A stretch of 64,000 nt of DNA. Origin: JBBQXK01 sp038251625. Its GTDB lineage: Bacteria; Pseudomonadota; Alphaproteobacteria; Rhodobacterales; Rhodobacteraceae. Below the pieces are notes generated by a model. It saw only the letters and a program-made list of their open reading frames with translations, was not told the DNA's origin and searched no databases. Shown piece after piece: positions 8,631-17,085 of this stretch. The stretch is taken from assembly GCA_038251625.1 (NCBI GenBank), contig JBBSBE010000003.1, positions 1-64,000 of the forward strand, in the 5' to 3' direction. The translations under genes and the position numbers were made by a program. The first letter of the stretch is position 1, and each line of letters begins with the position of its first letter.

Positions 8631-8978
8631 ATGGCCGACACCGCCCAGCCCGACGACAGCTTTGACGCCATGGCCGCCCATGCGCGCGGTGCGGCGGCGC
8701 TTTTGAAGGCGCTGGCGCATGACGGGCGGCTGATGATCCTGTGCCACCTCGCTGCGGGCGAGAAATCGGTGACCGAGCTTGAATCGCTGCTGGGCAGCCG
8801 TCAGGCGGCGGTGTCGCAACAGCTTGCACGCCTGCGCGCGGACGGTCTGGTGACATGCCGCCGCGAGGGAAAGGCGATCTTTTACACCGTCGCGGATGTG
8901 CGCGCGCGCCGCCTGATCGTGCTGGTGCACGAGATGTTCTGTGCCTCGGCCGATGAAGGCGGGAACGCGCAAGCCTAG
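8631..8978 (+). CDS. ArsR-family winged-helix regulator
   Basis: A 115-residue ArsR/SmtB-type repressor. The helix-turn-helix is clear (VTELESLLGSRQAAVSQQLARLRADGLV, about residues 45-72), followed by the wing with CRREGKAIFYTV. The usual metal-site cysteines of ArsR (CVC near the recognition helix) are absent; Cys occurs only in LCHLAAGE, in the wing and near the C-terminus. It may therefore belong to the metal-independent or persulfide-sensing (SqrR/BigR) side of the family, which cannot be decided here. It lies between the sulfonate-type operon and the TRAP genes and may control either. Confidence 0.88.
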   Translation: MADTAQPDDSFDAMAAHARGAAALLKALAHDGRLMILCHLAAGEKSVTELESLLGSRQAAVSQQLARLRADGLVTCRREGKAIFYTVADVRARRLIVLVHEMFCASADEGGNAQA

Positions 8979-9160
8979 AGGCACCGACAGGGCGCGCAGG
9001 CCCACAGGCGGGATTTGCGCCCAACACCAAGGCATCCGCCAATCCTTTGGGCACGAACCCCGTCCCCCCGCCATTTTCCGGCTTGCCAGCCGCAAGAGCC
9101 TTGGGCCACTCTGCATCCTTGCGCCCTGTCAGGGCGGCCTGCAGGAGATTGCACCCACCC

Positions 9161-9667
9161 ATGCCGCGCTTTCTGATCGCCTATGTCCGCTTGGTGGAGG
9201 GGTTCAACTTCTGGGTCGGGCGATTGGCGATGTTCCTGCTGTTCGCGCTGATGGCGGTGATGCTGTGGGCCGCTTTCGCCCGCGCCACGGTCTATCCCCA
9301 GATCTGGACCGATGAGATGGGCCAGTTCCTTCTGGTGGCCTATTTCATGCTGGGCGGGGCCTATGCCATGCAGATGGGATCGGCAGTACGGATGGATCTG
9401 TTCTATTCCAAATGGTCGGACCGCACCAAGGCCATCGTGGATGCGGTTACCATCTTCGCGCTGATCTTCTATCTTTGCGTGCTCTTGTGGGGCGGGCTGG
9501 AAAGCACGGCCTATGCCTTTGAATACTGGGAAAAGCGGCGCGGGGTCTGGCAGCCCTACATGTGGCCGATCAAGATGATCATGTGCCTTGGCATCGTGAT
9601 GATGCTGGCGCAATGCACCGCGTTCCTTATCCGCGATATCGCCCGCCTGCGAGGCCGCGAGATCTGA
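9161..9667 (+). CDS. dctQ: TRAP transporter small membrane subunit (DctQ family)
   Basis: A 168-residue protein with four hydrophobic helices and the conserved DEMGQFLLVAYFMLGGAYAM block of DctQ subunits. It pairs with DctM in a sodium-driven tripartite importer for organic acids. The ATG at 9161 was chosen because similarity starts at FLIAYVRLVEGFNFWVGR; AGGAG lies 13 bases upstream. The 182-bp gap before it shows no gene. The stop overlaps the dctM start (TGATG). Substrate is unknown. Confidence 0.88.
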   Translation: MPRFLIAYVRLVEGFNFWVGRLAMFLLFALMAVMLWAAFARATVYPQIWTDEMGQFLLVAYFMLGGAYAMQMGSAVRMDLFYSKWSDRTKAIVDAVTIFALIFYLCVLLWGGLESTAYAFEYWEKRRGVWQPYMWPIKMIMCLGIVMMLAQCTAFLIRDIARLRGREI

Positions 9668-10992
9668 TGCAGGCGGAATGGATTGCGGCCCTGATGTTCG
9701 GCTCGATGCTCGTCATGCTGATGACGGGGCAGCGGATGTTCGGGATCATCGGCTTCGTGGCCGTGGTCGCCGCACTCCTTCTGTGGGGAGACCGCGGCGG
9801 ATACGACCTGGCCTTTGCCCAGACGCTGAAGGTGATGGGGTGGTTTCCGCTGCTGACCCTGCCGATGTTCATCTTCATGGGATACATCCTGTCGGAAAGC
9901 CGCCTTGCGGATGACCTTTACCGGATGTTCCATGTCTGGTTCGGGCCGGTGCCGGGCGGGTTGGCCATCGGCACGATCTTCCTGATGGTGCTGATTTCGG
10001 CGATGAACGGCCTGTCGGTGGCGGGCATGGCGATCGGGGCCACGATTGCGCTGCCCGAGCTTTTAAAGCGCAACTATGACAAGCTGATGGTGACGGGGGT
10101 GATCCAGGCCGGATCGTCGCTTGGCATCCTGATCCCGCCCTCGGTGGTGCTGGTTCTCTATGCACTGATCGCGCGGCAATCGGTGCAGGATCTGTGGCTG
10201 GCGGGGATATTCCCGGGGCTGATGATGGCCGCGATGTTCATCGCCTACATCTGGATCCGGTGCAAACTGAACCCCGCCCTCGGCCCCGTGATATCGCCCG
10301 AGGAACTGGCCGCCGTCAGCCGGGCGGAAAAGCTGCGCCTTTTGCGCGCGGGGTTTTTGCCGTTCCTGATCTTCTTCGTGATGATGGCGCCATTCGTGAC
10401 GGGCTACACGCGGCTTGTCGAAAGCTCGGTCATCGGGGCGGTGACGGCGGTGCTGGCCGCCGCGTGGAAGGGCAGGATGAGCTGGCGCGTGTTCGAGACA
10501 TCGACCCGCCAGACACTGGCGATTTCCTGCATGTTCCTGTGGATCATCCTTGCCGCGCTTGCCTTCGGTGCGGTCTTTGACGGCCTGCGCGCGGTCGATG
10601 CCATCGAGGGGCTGTTTCTGGACAATCTCGGCCTCAACCGCTGGCAGGTGCTGATCCTGATGCAGCTTTCCTTCATCCTGATGGGCACGTTCCTTGACGA
10701 TACCGCGATGCTGGTGATCGTGGCGCCGCTTTATGTGCCGCTGGTAAAGGCGCTGGAGTTTGATCTGGTGTGGTACGGTGTGCTCTACACCATCACCTGC
10801 CAGATCGCCTACATGACGCCGCCCTTCGGCTATAACCTGTTCCTGATGCGCGCCATGGCCCCGCCCGAGGTGACGATGGCCGATATCTACCGCTCTATCG
10901 TGCCCTTCGTGGGTGTGATGGTGCTTGCCTTGGCGACCGTCATGGCTTTCCCTGAAATCGCGCTTTGGCTGCCGCAGCAATTGTCGCGCTGA
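9667..10992 (+). CDS. dctM: TRAP transporter large permease (DctM family)
   Basis: A 441-residue polytopic permease with about twelve helices. Family blocks are visible, such as GMAIGATIALPELLKRNYDK, then GSSLGILIPPS and a C-terminal TPPFGYNLFLM segment. It is translationally coupled to dctQ and followed, after a hairpin, by dctP. Energy coupling is by Na+ gradient in characterised relatives. The gene order Q-M-P differs from the more usual P-Q-M order. Confidence 0.92.
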   Translation: MQAEWIAALMFGSMLVMLMTGQRMFGIIGFVAVVAALLLWGDRGGYDLAFAQTLKVMGWFPLLTLPMFIFMGYILSESRLADDLYRMFHVWFGPVPGGLAIGTIFLMVLISAMNGLSVAGMAIGATIALPELLKRNYDKLMVTGVIQAGSSLGILIPPSVVLVLYALIARQSVQDLWLAGIFPGLMMAAMFIAYIWIRCKLNPALGPVISPEELAAVSRAEKLRLLRAGFLPFLIFFVMMAPFVTGYTRLVESSVIGAVTAVLAAAWKGRMSWRVFETSTRQTLAISCMFLWIILAALAFGAVFDGLRAVDAIEGLFLDNLGLNRWQVLILMQLSFILMGTFLDDTAMLVIVAPLYVPLVKALEFDLVWYGVLYTITCQIAYMTPPFGYNLFLMRAMAPPEVTMADIYRSIVPFVGVMVLALATVMAFPEIALWLPQQLSR

Positions 10993-11001
10993 CATAATCC
11001 C

Positions 11002-11026
11002 GAGGGGCGGACGAACCGCCCTCTTT
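11002..11026 (+). terminator. Hairpin between dctM and dctP
   Basis: Inverted repeat 11002-11010 with 11016-11023 (GAGGGGCGG and CCGCCCTC, one bulged base) and a 5-base loop, followed by TTTC. It lies between the dctM stop and the AAGGAGG site of dctP. It may be a weak attenuator or an RNA-processing/stabilising structure. Confidence 0.45.
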
Positions 11027-11047
11027 CACACCCAAGGAGGTTGACAG

Positions 11048-12085
11048 ATGACCACAAGACGCAAGTTTCTGACCACCGGCGCATTGGCTGCCGGGGCAAG
11101 CACGCTGGCCGCGCCCGCCGTTCTGGGGCAGGCACCGATCAAATGGCGGTTGCAGACCTATGCCGGCGCCACCCTGGGCGAGCAGGTGATCAAGCCCGCC
11201 GTCGATGCGTTCAACCAGATCGCGCAAGGGCAGATGGAGATCGAACTTTACTACGCCGACCAGCTGGTGCCGACGGGCGAGCTGTTCCAGGCGCTGCAGC
11301 GCGGCACGATCGACGCGGTGCAGTCGGATGACGACAGCATGGCCTCGCCCACGGATGTGACGGTGTTCGGCGGCTACTTCCCGCTGGCCCTGCGCTATTC
11401 GCTGGACGTGCCGGTGCTCTTCAACCAGTGGGGCCTGAACGAGATCTGGGGCGACGAATACGCCAAGGTCGGTGTCAAGCATGTGTCGGCCGGATCGTGG
11501 GACCCGTGCAACTTCTCGACCAAGGACCCGATCAATTCGCTGGAAGACCTTAAGGGCAAGCGCATCTTCACCTTCCCCACCGCCGGGCGGTTCCTGGCGC
11601 AGTTCGGCGTCGTGCCGGTCACGCTGCCGTGGGAGGATATCGAGGTTGCCGTGCAGACGGGCGAGCTGGACGGGATCGCATGGTCGGGGATCACGGAGGT
11701 TTACACCGTGGGCTGGTCGAACGTGACCAACTACTTCCTGACGAACTCGATCTCGGGCGCGTGGATTGGGCATTTCTTTGCCAACATGGACCGCTGGAAC
11801 GAGTTGCCGCCGCATCTGCAGACCCTCTTCAAGGTGTGCTGCGAACAGTCGCACTACTACCGGCAGTATTGGTACTGGGGCGGCGAGGCGCGGCTGCGCG
11901 TGACGGGGCCGAAGCTGAAGCTGACCTCTATCCCCGATGCCGAATGGGCGACGGTGGAAGCGGCGGCCGCCACGTTCTGGGACGAGATCGCGGCGGAAGG
12001 CGAGACCAAGGCCAAGGTCGTGTCGATCATCAAGGCCTATAACGAACAGATGGTGGCGGCGGGGCGGCCCTACCGCTATTCCTGA
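11048..12085 (+). CDS. dctP: TRAP transporter substrate-binding protein (DctP family)
   Basis: A 345-residue periplasmic solute receptor. It has a Tat-type signal (TTRRKFLTTGALAAGAS, twin Arg then FLT) and cleavage near APAVLGQA. The central LKGKRIFTFPTAGRFLAQFG block contains the conserved Arg that binds the ligand carboxylate in DctP proteins. A strong AAGGAGG site precedes the ATG. It is the last gene of the TRAP set. The WDP/YYRQYWYWGG signatures place it in a subgroup whose ligand I cannot name. Confidence 0.92.
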   Translation: MTTRRKFLTTGALAAGASTLAAPAVLGQAPIKWRLQTYAGATLGEQVIKPAVDAFNQIAQGQMEIELYYADQLVPTGELFQALQRGTIDAVQSDDDSMASPTDVTVFGGYFPLALRYSLDVPVLFNQWGLNEIWGDEYAKVGVKHVSAGSWDPCNFSTKDPINSLEDLKGKRIFTFPTAGRFLAQFGVVPVTLPWEDIEVAVQTGELDGIAWSGITEVYTVGWSNVTNYFLTNSISGAWIGHFFANMDRWNELPPHLQTLFKVCCEQSHYYRQYWYWGGEARLRVTGPKLKLTSIPDAEWATVEAAAATFWDEIAAEGETKAKVVSIIKAYNEQMVAAGRPYRYS

Positions 12086-12105
12086 CGGGCGCATGTGCGG
12101 AGAAC

Positions 12106-12128
12106 CCGGGGGGTTTCACACCCCCCGG
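12106..12128 (+). terminator. Hairpin downstream of dctP
   Basis: Perfect 8-bp stem (12106-12113 with 12121-12128) with a 7-base loop, about 20 bases after the dctP stop. No T-run follows, so it may need Rho or act only as a 3' stabiliser. Confidence 0.5.
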
Positions 12129-12141
12129 ACCCCCCGTGGGA

Positions 12142-12153
12142 TATTTCGACAGA
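12142..12153 (+). repeat. Short dispersed 3'-end element, copy 2
   Basis: TATTTCGACAGA, identical to the minus-strand word at 4014-4025, here 57 bases after the dctP stop and 14 bases after the hairpin. It is followed by GAAGAAG. Confidence 0.4.
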
Positions 12154-12190
12154 GAAGAAGCGAAATTTTAGTAAAATCTGAAGGATAGCT

Positions 12191-12880
12191 TCAGGCGGTC
12201 AGCCAATCCGACAGGGCCCTGGCAGTATCCGCAGGGCGTTCGAGGGTGGGCAAGTGACCTGCGCCTTCAACGATCACGAGCGCCGAATGCGGCATCAGGG
12301 CGTGCATCAGATCATGCCTCTTGCGCGGGCAGAGGCGATCTTCCACACCCATCAGAACAAGGGCGGGGCGGGTGTAGCGGCGCAGCGTGTCCTGCTGGTC
12401 CGCACGGGTGGCAAGCGCGGTGCTCTGGCGGGCGAAGACTGCGGGGCCGAGGCTTAGCGCCATGTTCATGCACAGATCGAGGATCGCCGTATTGTCGTTT
12501 GATTGCGCAAGGTAATTCGGCTTCATCTCATCGCGCATGACGGCCTCCAGCCGGCCCGCCATCGCGCGTTCGATCTGCGGTGCCCGCAGCGCCCTGACGG
12601 GTTCGGTTTCCGCGAGCGGGTTGGTATCGAGCAGGGCCACACGCTCCACCCTTTCCGGCGCCTGACGCAGCACCTCCATCGCCACGATGCCGCCCATGCT
12701 GAGGCCCGCGAGGGCAAAGCGGGGGGGCGCGAAGGTCAGGACGGCGGCGGCGAGCGCCTCCACGCTATCGGCTGCGGTGCAGGCGGGATGGAGCGTGTCA
12801 CGGCCCGCGAAGGCGCCCATGACAGGGCCCCAGAGGCGCGGGTCGCACATCATGCCGGGAAGGAGGACGACCGGGGTCAT
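12191..12880 (-). CDS. Alpha/beta hydrolase
   Basis: A 229-residue alpha/beta hydrolase. The nucleophile elbow is GLSMGG (Ser near residue 80); the acid Asp is probably in GVEDRLCP and the His in GAGHLPTLERP. There is no signal peptide, so it is cytoplasmic. It is the last gene of the ten-gene minus-strand operon that starts with the ABC ATPase. It could hydrolyse an ester, lactone or thioester intermediate of that pathway; substrate unknown. Confidence 0.82.
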   Translation of the reverse strand: MTPVVLLPGMMCDPRLWGPVMGAFAGRDTLHPACTAADSVEALAAAVLTFAPPRFALAGLSMGGIVAMEVLRQAPERVERVALLDTNPLAETEPVRALRAPQIERAMAGRLEAVMRDEMKPNYLAQSNDNTAILDLCMNMALSLGPAVFARQSTALATRADQQDTLRRYTRPALVLMGVEDRLCPRKRHDLMHALMPHSALVIVEGAGHLPTLERPADTARALSDWLTA

Positions 12881-12910
12881 GGACGGGCCTTCAGCATTTC
12901 ACCCTCTTTT

Positions 12911-14032
12911 TCAAGCCGTTAGCCGGGCGCCTTCGGCAAGCGTGGCGAGTTTGGCCCAGGCGATTTCGGGATCCACCGCGCCGAAGCCCGCGAAGGTGCC
13001 AAAGCCGCAGTCCGAGCCTGCGATCACGCGGTCTGGGCCCACGATGGAGGTGAAACGTTCGAGCCTTTGGCGCACGAGATCGGGGTGTTCCACAAAGTTC
13101 GTGGTGGTATCCACCGCACCGGGGATCAGGATCTTGTCATCCGGAATCTCGGCGGCGCGGTCGCGGAACACCTCCCACTCGTGGCCATGGCGGGGGTTGG
13201 CGGTTTCAAAAAGCACATATCTTGCAGGGACTTGCATGAGGAGGGGGAACACCTTTTCCATCCCGATGTCGCACACATGGGGGCCCTCGTAGTTGCCCCA
13301 GCAAATATGGAGGCGGATGCGATCCTGCGGCAACCCGTCGAGGGCATGGCGCAGCGCGTCGATATGTGTCTGGGCAATAACCAGAAATTCGGCATCCGTC
13401 AGATCGGGAAAGAGCATGTGACGACTGAGCGCCAGATCGGGGCAATCAAGCTGCAGATCAAGCCCTGCGGCGATAATCGTTTGATATTCCTCGCGCATTG
13501 CATCGGCCAGCGCCCAGAGATAGGCCTCGCGCGTGGGGTAATGGGCGTTCTGCAGAAAGAGGGCGATCACGCCGGGGGAGGCTGCGTTCATGAAGCCGCG
13601 ATCCACATCGTGCGCCTTCATTGCGGCCTTCAGGTTATTGATATCTTTCGTCAATTCCTCCTGCCCTTTCGAGGCCACGTCCCCTGTGCATTGCGGCCGC
13701 GCGTATTGCGGGGTGCCGCCGCTTTGCGCAAGGCGGGTGAGGAAGGTGGGAAAGAGCTTCAGATCCGCGGGGGCGTTGCGCTTGCTGTCGCCCGAAAAGC
13801 CCGTGTAGCGGTCCTTCACATAGGTCGCATAGGAAATTTTCGAGCATTCCCCGTCACTTACGATATCGATCCCGGCCTCTTTCTGCCGCCGGACGTTCTC
13901 CATCACCGCCGCAGTCATGCAGGCGTCGAAGGCGGCCGGGTCGAAATCGGTGCCTTTTTCACGAGCAAAGAGGAAATCGACAACGGCCTGGCTGCGGGGC
14001 AGCGATCCGACATGGGTGGCGAGGAGCGGCAT
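12911..14032 (-). CDS. MetE/UROD-like methyltransferase-fold protein (cobalamin-independent methionine synthase II-like)
   Basis: A 373-residue protein matching the C-terminal catalytic half of MetE and the related epoxyalkane:CoM-transferase-like proteins. It begins with the THVGSLPR motif. Likely Zn ligands are His and Cys in HICWGNYEG and Cys in AGSDCGFG. The length excludes full MetE (about 750 residues). Such stand-alone proteins transfer alkyl groups to or from thiols in known cases. Its place in the SnoaL-rich operon suggests a demethylation or C-S step, which is inference. Confidence 0.8.
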   Translation of the reverse strand: MPLLATHVGSLPRSQAVVDFLFAREKGTDFDPAAFDACMTAAVMENVRRQKEAGIDIVSDGECSKISYATYVKDRYTGFSGDSKRNAPADLKLFPTFLTRLAQSGGTPQYARPQCTGDVASKGQEELTKDINNLKAAMKAHDVDRGFMNAASPGVIALFLQNAHYPTREAYLWALADAMREEYQTIIAAGLDLQLDCPDLALSRHMLFPDLTDAEFLVIAQTHIDALRHALDGLPQDRIRLHICWGNYEGPHVCDIGMEKVFPLLMQVPARYVLFETANPRHGHEWEVFRDRAAEIPDDKILIPGAVDTTTNFVEHPDLVRQRLERFTSIVGPDRVIAGSDCGFGTFAGFGAVDPEIAWAKLATLAEGARLTA

Positions 14033-14120
14033 TGAAATCTCCGTCTGGTCTGCGTCGGGTTTCCGTCCCGCCGCTGTCGGTTTTCTGTACCGACACGGCG
14101 TGCGGCGGGTTAGCGCGCGG

Positions 14121-15089
14121 TTAAAGAAGCCGCCCCGTGGCCCCGGGAGGGTCGTCGGTGGCGATGACGTGGTAAAGGCTCGCCTCGCCCGTCATCGCAG
14201 GCACCGCGCCATGAGGCAATCCCGCGGGGACGGAAGCCGTGTCGCCGGGGTTCAGGACCACCTCGCCATCCGGCCAGAAAAGGCGCCAGTGGCCGCGCAT
14301 GGGCATGAGGACGGACGGGCGATCATGCGTGTGCATCGCGTCCCGCGCGGAGCGGCGGGTGATCAGGTCCACCTCGAAGCCCGGGCGATCGCGCAGGCGC
14401 CCGTTGGCGCCGATCACCTTGGCGGGTTTGGTATAGGCGAGGGCCACGAGATCCCAGTAGCGCGCGACGAAGTTCGGCACCACGTCGGCGGGGGTGGGTT
14501 CGGGGAAGGTTTGCAGTTCGGCGTCGGTCAGAAGGGGCATGGGGTTCACGCCGGGCGGCGGGGTCTGACCTTTCCTGCTGTCGTATAGCTTGCCGTTGGC
14601 CCCGAGGACGAGGCCATGGTCGCGCGCATCCTCGATCACCTGCGGCGCCCAGATCACCCCGCCCCCGGCATCGTCGCCGCCGAGGATGGCCATGATCATC
14701 CCGTAGTCGGTGCCGATATTCTCGAACCCGCGAAACATGCCGGTTGGGATGTTGATGATGTCACCTTCTTCCAGCACCACCTCGCCCGCATTGCCCCAGC
14801 GGCCCCAGAAGAAGCGCCAGCGGCCCGAGAGGACGAAGAACACCTCGGCCGTGCGGTGCGAATGCAGGCTGTTGCGGCATTTCGGCGGCTGGCCCGCAGC
14901 GCCGATGTTGAAGCCGTGGGGGAGGGCAATGTGAACGTGTTGATCGGGGCTTTCCGAGACGCCACCACCGATGATGGTGAAGTTTTCCTTCTGGTCGGAG
15001 CCCGGGGTATGGGCGTCGATGAAGGCGGTCTTGCAGGGGATGAGTTCGCCATAGCGGACGATGCGGGCGTGCATTTCGGCGGGGGTCAT
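14121..15089 (-). CDS. Bicupin (two cupin domains)
   Basis: A 322-residue protein with two cupin repeats. The first has metal-type ligands in SLHSHRTAEVFFVLSG and EGDIINIP (about residues 85-140). The second has MHTHDRPSVLMPMRG and PGDTASVPAGLPHG (about 250-300). It could be a metal-dependent dioxygenase or isomerase. I chose the ATG at 15087-15089, five bases after the stop of the preceding SnoaL gene; an earlier in-frame ATG lies inside that gene. No exact family function is recognised. Confidence 0.75.
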   Translation of the reverse strand: MTPAEMHARIVRYGELIPCKTAFIDAHTPGSDQKENFTIIGGGVSESPDQHVHIALPHGFNIGAAGQPPKCRNSLHSHRTAEVFFVLSGRWRFFWGRWGNAGEVVLEEGDIINIPTGMFRGFENIGTDYGMIMAILGGDDAGGGVIWAPQVIEDARDHGLVLGANGKLYDSRKGQTPPPGVNPMPLLTDAELQTFPEPTPADVVPNFVARYWDLVALAYTKPAKVIGANGRLRDRPGFEVDLITRRSARDAMHTHDRPSVLMPMRGHWRLFWPDGEVVLNPGDTASVPAGLPHGAVPAMTGEASLYHVIATDDPPGATGRLL

Positions 15090-15094
15090 GGCGC

Positions 15095-16078
15095 TTAGCC
15101 CTTGTGCAAGGCGATCTGTTTCCAGATCGCGGTTTCGTCGAAGATCACCCATTCGCGGCGCAGGCTTGCCCCGTCGTGCCCGAACGGCCCGAATTCGGCG
15201 TGGGAAAGACCGAGGATGTAGACCTCGGCGCCCGAGGGGGCCCCGAAGGCGCCCCAGCCGGTGTGTTTGCCATGCAAGGACCAGCGCAGCGCGGCGCGGG
15301 GGGGCATCATCGGATCGTCGCGGCCGATCTGGTGGTGGATGGTGAAGGTGGCATCCGGGAAGGCCGCGCGGAGCGACATCCAGAAGCGGTCGGCGGCGGA
15401 TGGCCCGTGGGCGGTAAGGCCGCCGGGGTGTTCCAGTTGGCAGGCGCGGTCATAGGCCGATGGGATGACGGCGAAATCGGCGGCCATGATGCGGGTGAGG
15501 AGGTCGGCGTAGCGGGCACCCCATTCGTTATCGTTGCCGGTACCCTGATAAGGGCCGGGCAGATCGGTCGCGGGGGTGAGGGGTTTCTGCGCGCTTTCGG
15601 GGCCGCCTTCGCGGGTGATCTGGTCGCGGGCGAAGGCCTCTGGCTGCCACCCCATCTGGCGGACGATGGCGCCCTGGTCGCGGATCAGCCATTCGTCGTT
15701 GATCTGGTTGTTGATCGCGTGGCAGTCGGCGATGATGCGGTAGGTGAGCTTTTTTCCCGTCGCGCGGCCATAGGCGCCGTCGCCCAGATGCGTGGCGGTG
15801 GAAAGCAGGCGGTGAGAAGAAAGCATCCCTGCCTCTGGCGTGCCGGACCAGATGACATCCTCGCCCAGAAGCGTGCGGTCAGGAAATTCGGCGAGGGTTG
15901 CCATGGTCGCGGCGATCACGCCCTGGTTGCCCACAACGACGGATGCGGGCGAGCGCACCACGATATCGGGCGCGTAATAGTGGTGGAGGGTGGCGATGCC
16001 GCGATCTTCCCAGATCTCTTTCGTGATGCCGATGATGTAGTCGGGGAAATCTTTCCAGCGGTTGGAAAAGCCTTTCAC
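15095..16078 (-). CDS. SnoaL-like (NTF2-fold) protein, tandem domains
   Basis: A 327-residue protein with two SnoaL/NTF2-like halves. Each has the family pattern of an active-site HxxYxxD-type segment (HHYYAPDIVVRSPAS in half one) and a closing W-x-I/E-x-A strand. Its GTG start overlaps the LacI stop (GTGA). SnoaL-fold proteins catalyse aldol-type ring closures, isomerisations or hydrolyses, but this subgroup in catabolic operons is uncharacterised to my knowledge. It is one of four such proteins encoded within 11 kb. Confidence 0.75.
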   Translation of the reverse strand: MKGFSNRWKDFPDYIIGITKEIWEDRGIATLHHYYAPDIVVRSPASVVVGNQGVIAATMATLAEFPDRTLLGEDVIWSGTPEAGMLSSHRLLSTATHLGDGAYGRATGKKLTYRIIADCHAINNQINDEWLIRDQGAIVRQMGWQPEAFARDQITREGGPESAQKPLTPATDLPGPYQGTGNDNEWGARYADLLTRIMAADFAVIPSAYDRACQLEHPGGLTAHGPSAADRFWMSLRAAFPDATFTIHHQIGRDDPMMPPRAALRWSLHGKHTGWGAFGAPSGAEVYILGLSHAEFGPFGHDGASLRREWVIFDETAIWKQIALHKG

Positions 16079-17085
16079 GGGTGCGTTCCTTTGGTGGTGC
16101 CGCGCAGGATGAGGGGACCGTCAATCTCGATCTTCTGGGCCGGGCGGGCGGGGTCGGCCATCTGGGCGAGGAGGGTTTCCACGGTGGCCTCGACCATGCG
16201 GTTGAGGGGTTGGCGGACGGTGGAGAGGTTGTAGGAGGGCCAGGCGGCCAGCGGCACATCATCATAGCCGATGACGGCCACATCCTGCGGCACGCGGAAG
16301 CCAAGGTCGGAGCGCAGCGTATCGAGCACGGCGAAGGCCATGTGATCGTTGCCGACGAAGATTGCATCGGGCGGCGTGGGGCGGTTCATCAGGTCGCGGG
16401 CGGCGGCGGCGGCGGTGGGGCGGTCATACATGCCGTCGATGACGTCGAAGGGGGAGCGCCCGGCGTCGGACAGGCCCTCGAGAAAGCCCGCGCGGCGGTC
16501 ATGGCCGGTCGAGGACCCCGCCCAGCCCGCGATATGGGCGATGCGGGTGTGCCCGGCGGAGACAAGGTATTCCGCGACCTTGCGCCCGCCCGCGCGGTTG
16601 GCGGAGGTGACGGACGAGATGCCGCCGCCAAGCTGGCCCCGGTTGAACATGACGACGGGGATCCCTGCGTCGGCGCAGCGGGCCGTCATGTCATTGGTCA
16701 GCGCCACGGAAGCCGTGACGATGCCGTCGACGTGGTAATCGAGCAGATCCTGCACAACCCGGTCGATATCGGGGGTCTGGTTCGAGGCGAGGAACACCAG
16801 CACGTGGTAGCCCTGCGCCTGCAACGCGGCAGACAGGCGTTCGAGCGCGAGGGGGTAGAACTGGTTGTCGAGATAGGCGAGCACAAGGCCCACCATGCGG
16901 CTTTTGCCGGTGATCATGGCGCGGGCGATGGGGTTCGGGCGGTAGCCAAGCTCGGCTGCGGCCTTGCGCACCTTGGCAGCGGTCTTGGCGGAAGCCGAGG
17001 CGCCGGAAAAGACCCGGCTGACGGCCGATTGGCTGACCCCTGCGCGGCGGGCCACATCGTTGGAGGTGATCTTCGCCTCTGCCAT
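16075..17085 (-). CDS. LacI-family transcriptional regulator
   Basis: A 336-residue repressor. The LacI-type HTH is ITSNDVARRAGVSQSAVSRVF at residues 5-25, with a hinge near GYRPNPIARAM, then a periplasmic-binding-protein-like effector domain (VGLVLAYLDNQFY, FVGNDHMAFAVLDTL, VIGYDDVPLAAW). It is embedded in the minus-strand catabolic operon, overlapping both neighbours. It probably represses the divergent promoters at 21843-22086, where a LacI-type pseudo-palindrome is present, and senses a sugar-like inducer. Effector unknown. Confidence 0.93.
   Translation of the reverse strand: MAEAKITSNDVARRAGVSQSAVSRVFSGASASAKTAAKVRKAAAELGYRPNPIARAMITGKSRMVGLVLAYLDNQFYPLALERLSAALQAQGYHVLVFLASNQTPDIDRVVQDLLDYHVDGIVTASVALTNDMTARCADAGIPVVMFNRGQLGGGISSVTSANRAGGRKVAEYLVSAGHTRIAHIAGWAGSSTGHDRRAGFLEGLSDAGRSPFDVIDGMYDRPTAAAAARDLMNRPTPPDAIFVGNDHMAFAVLDTLRSDLGFRVPQDVAVIGYDDVPLAAWPSYNLSTVRQPLNRMVEATVETLLAQMADPARPAQKIEIDGPLILRGTTKGTHP

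Noticed and set aside
12911..14032. Full methionine synthase MetE
   Set aside because: At 373 residues it covers only the catalytic half; the N-terminal folate-binding half is missing.
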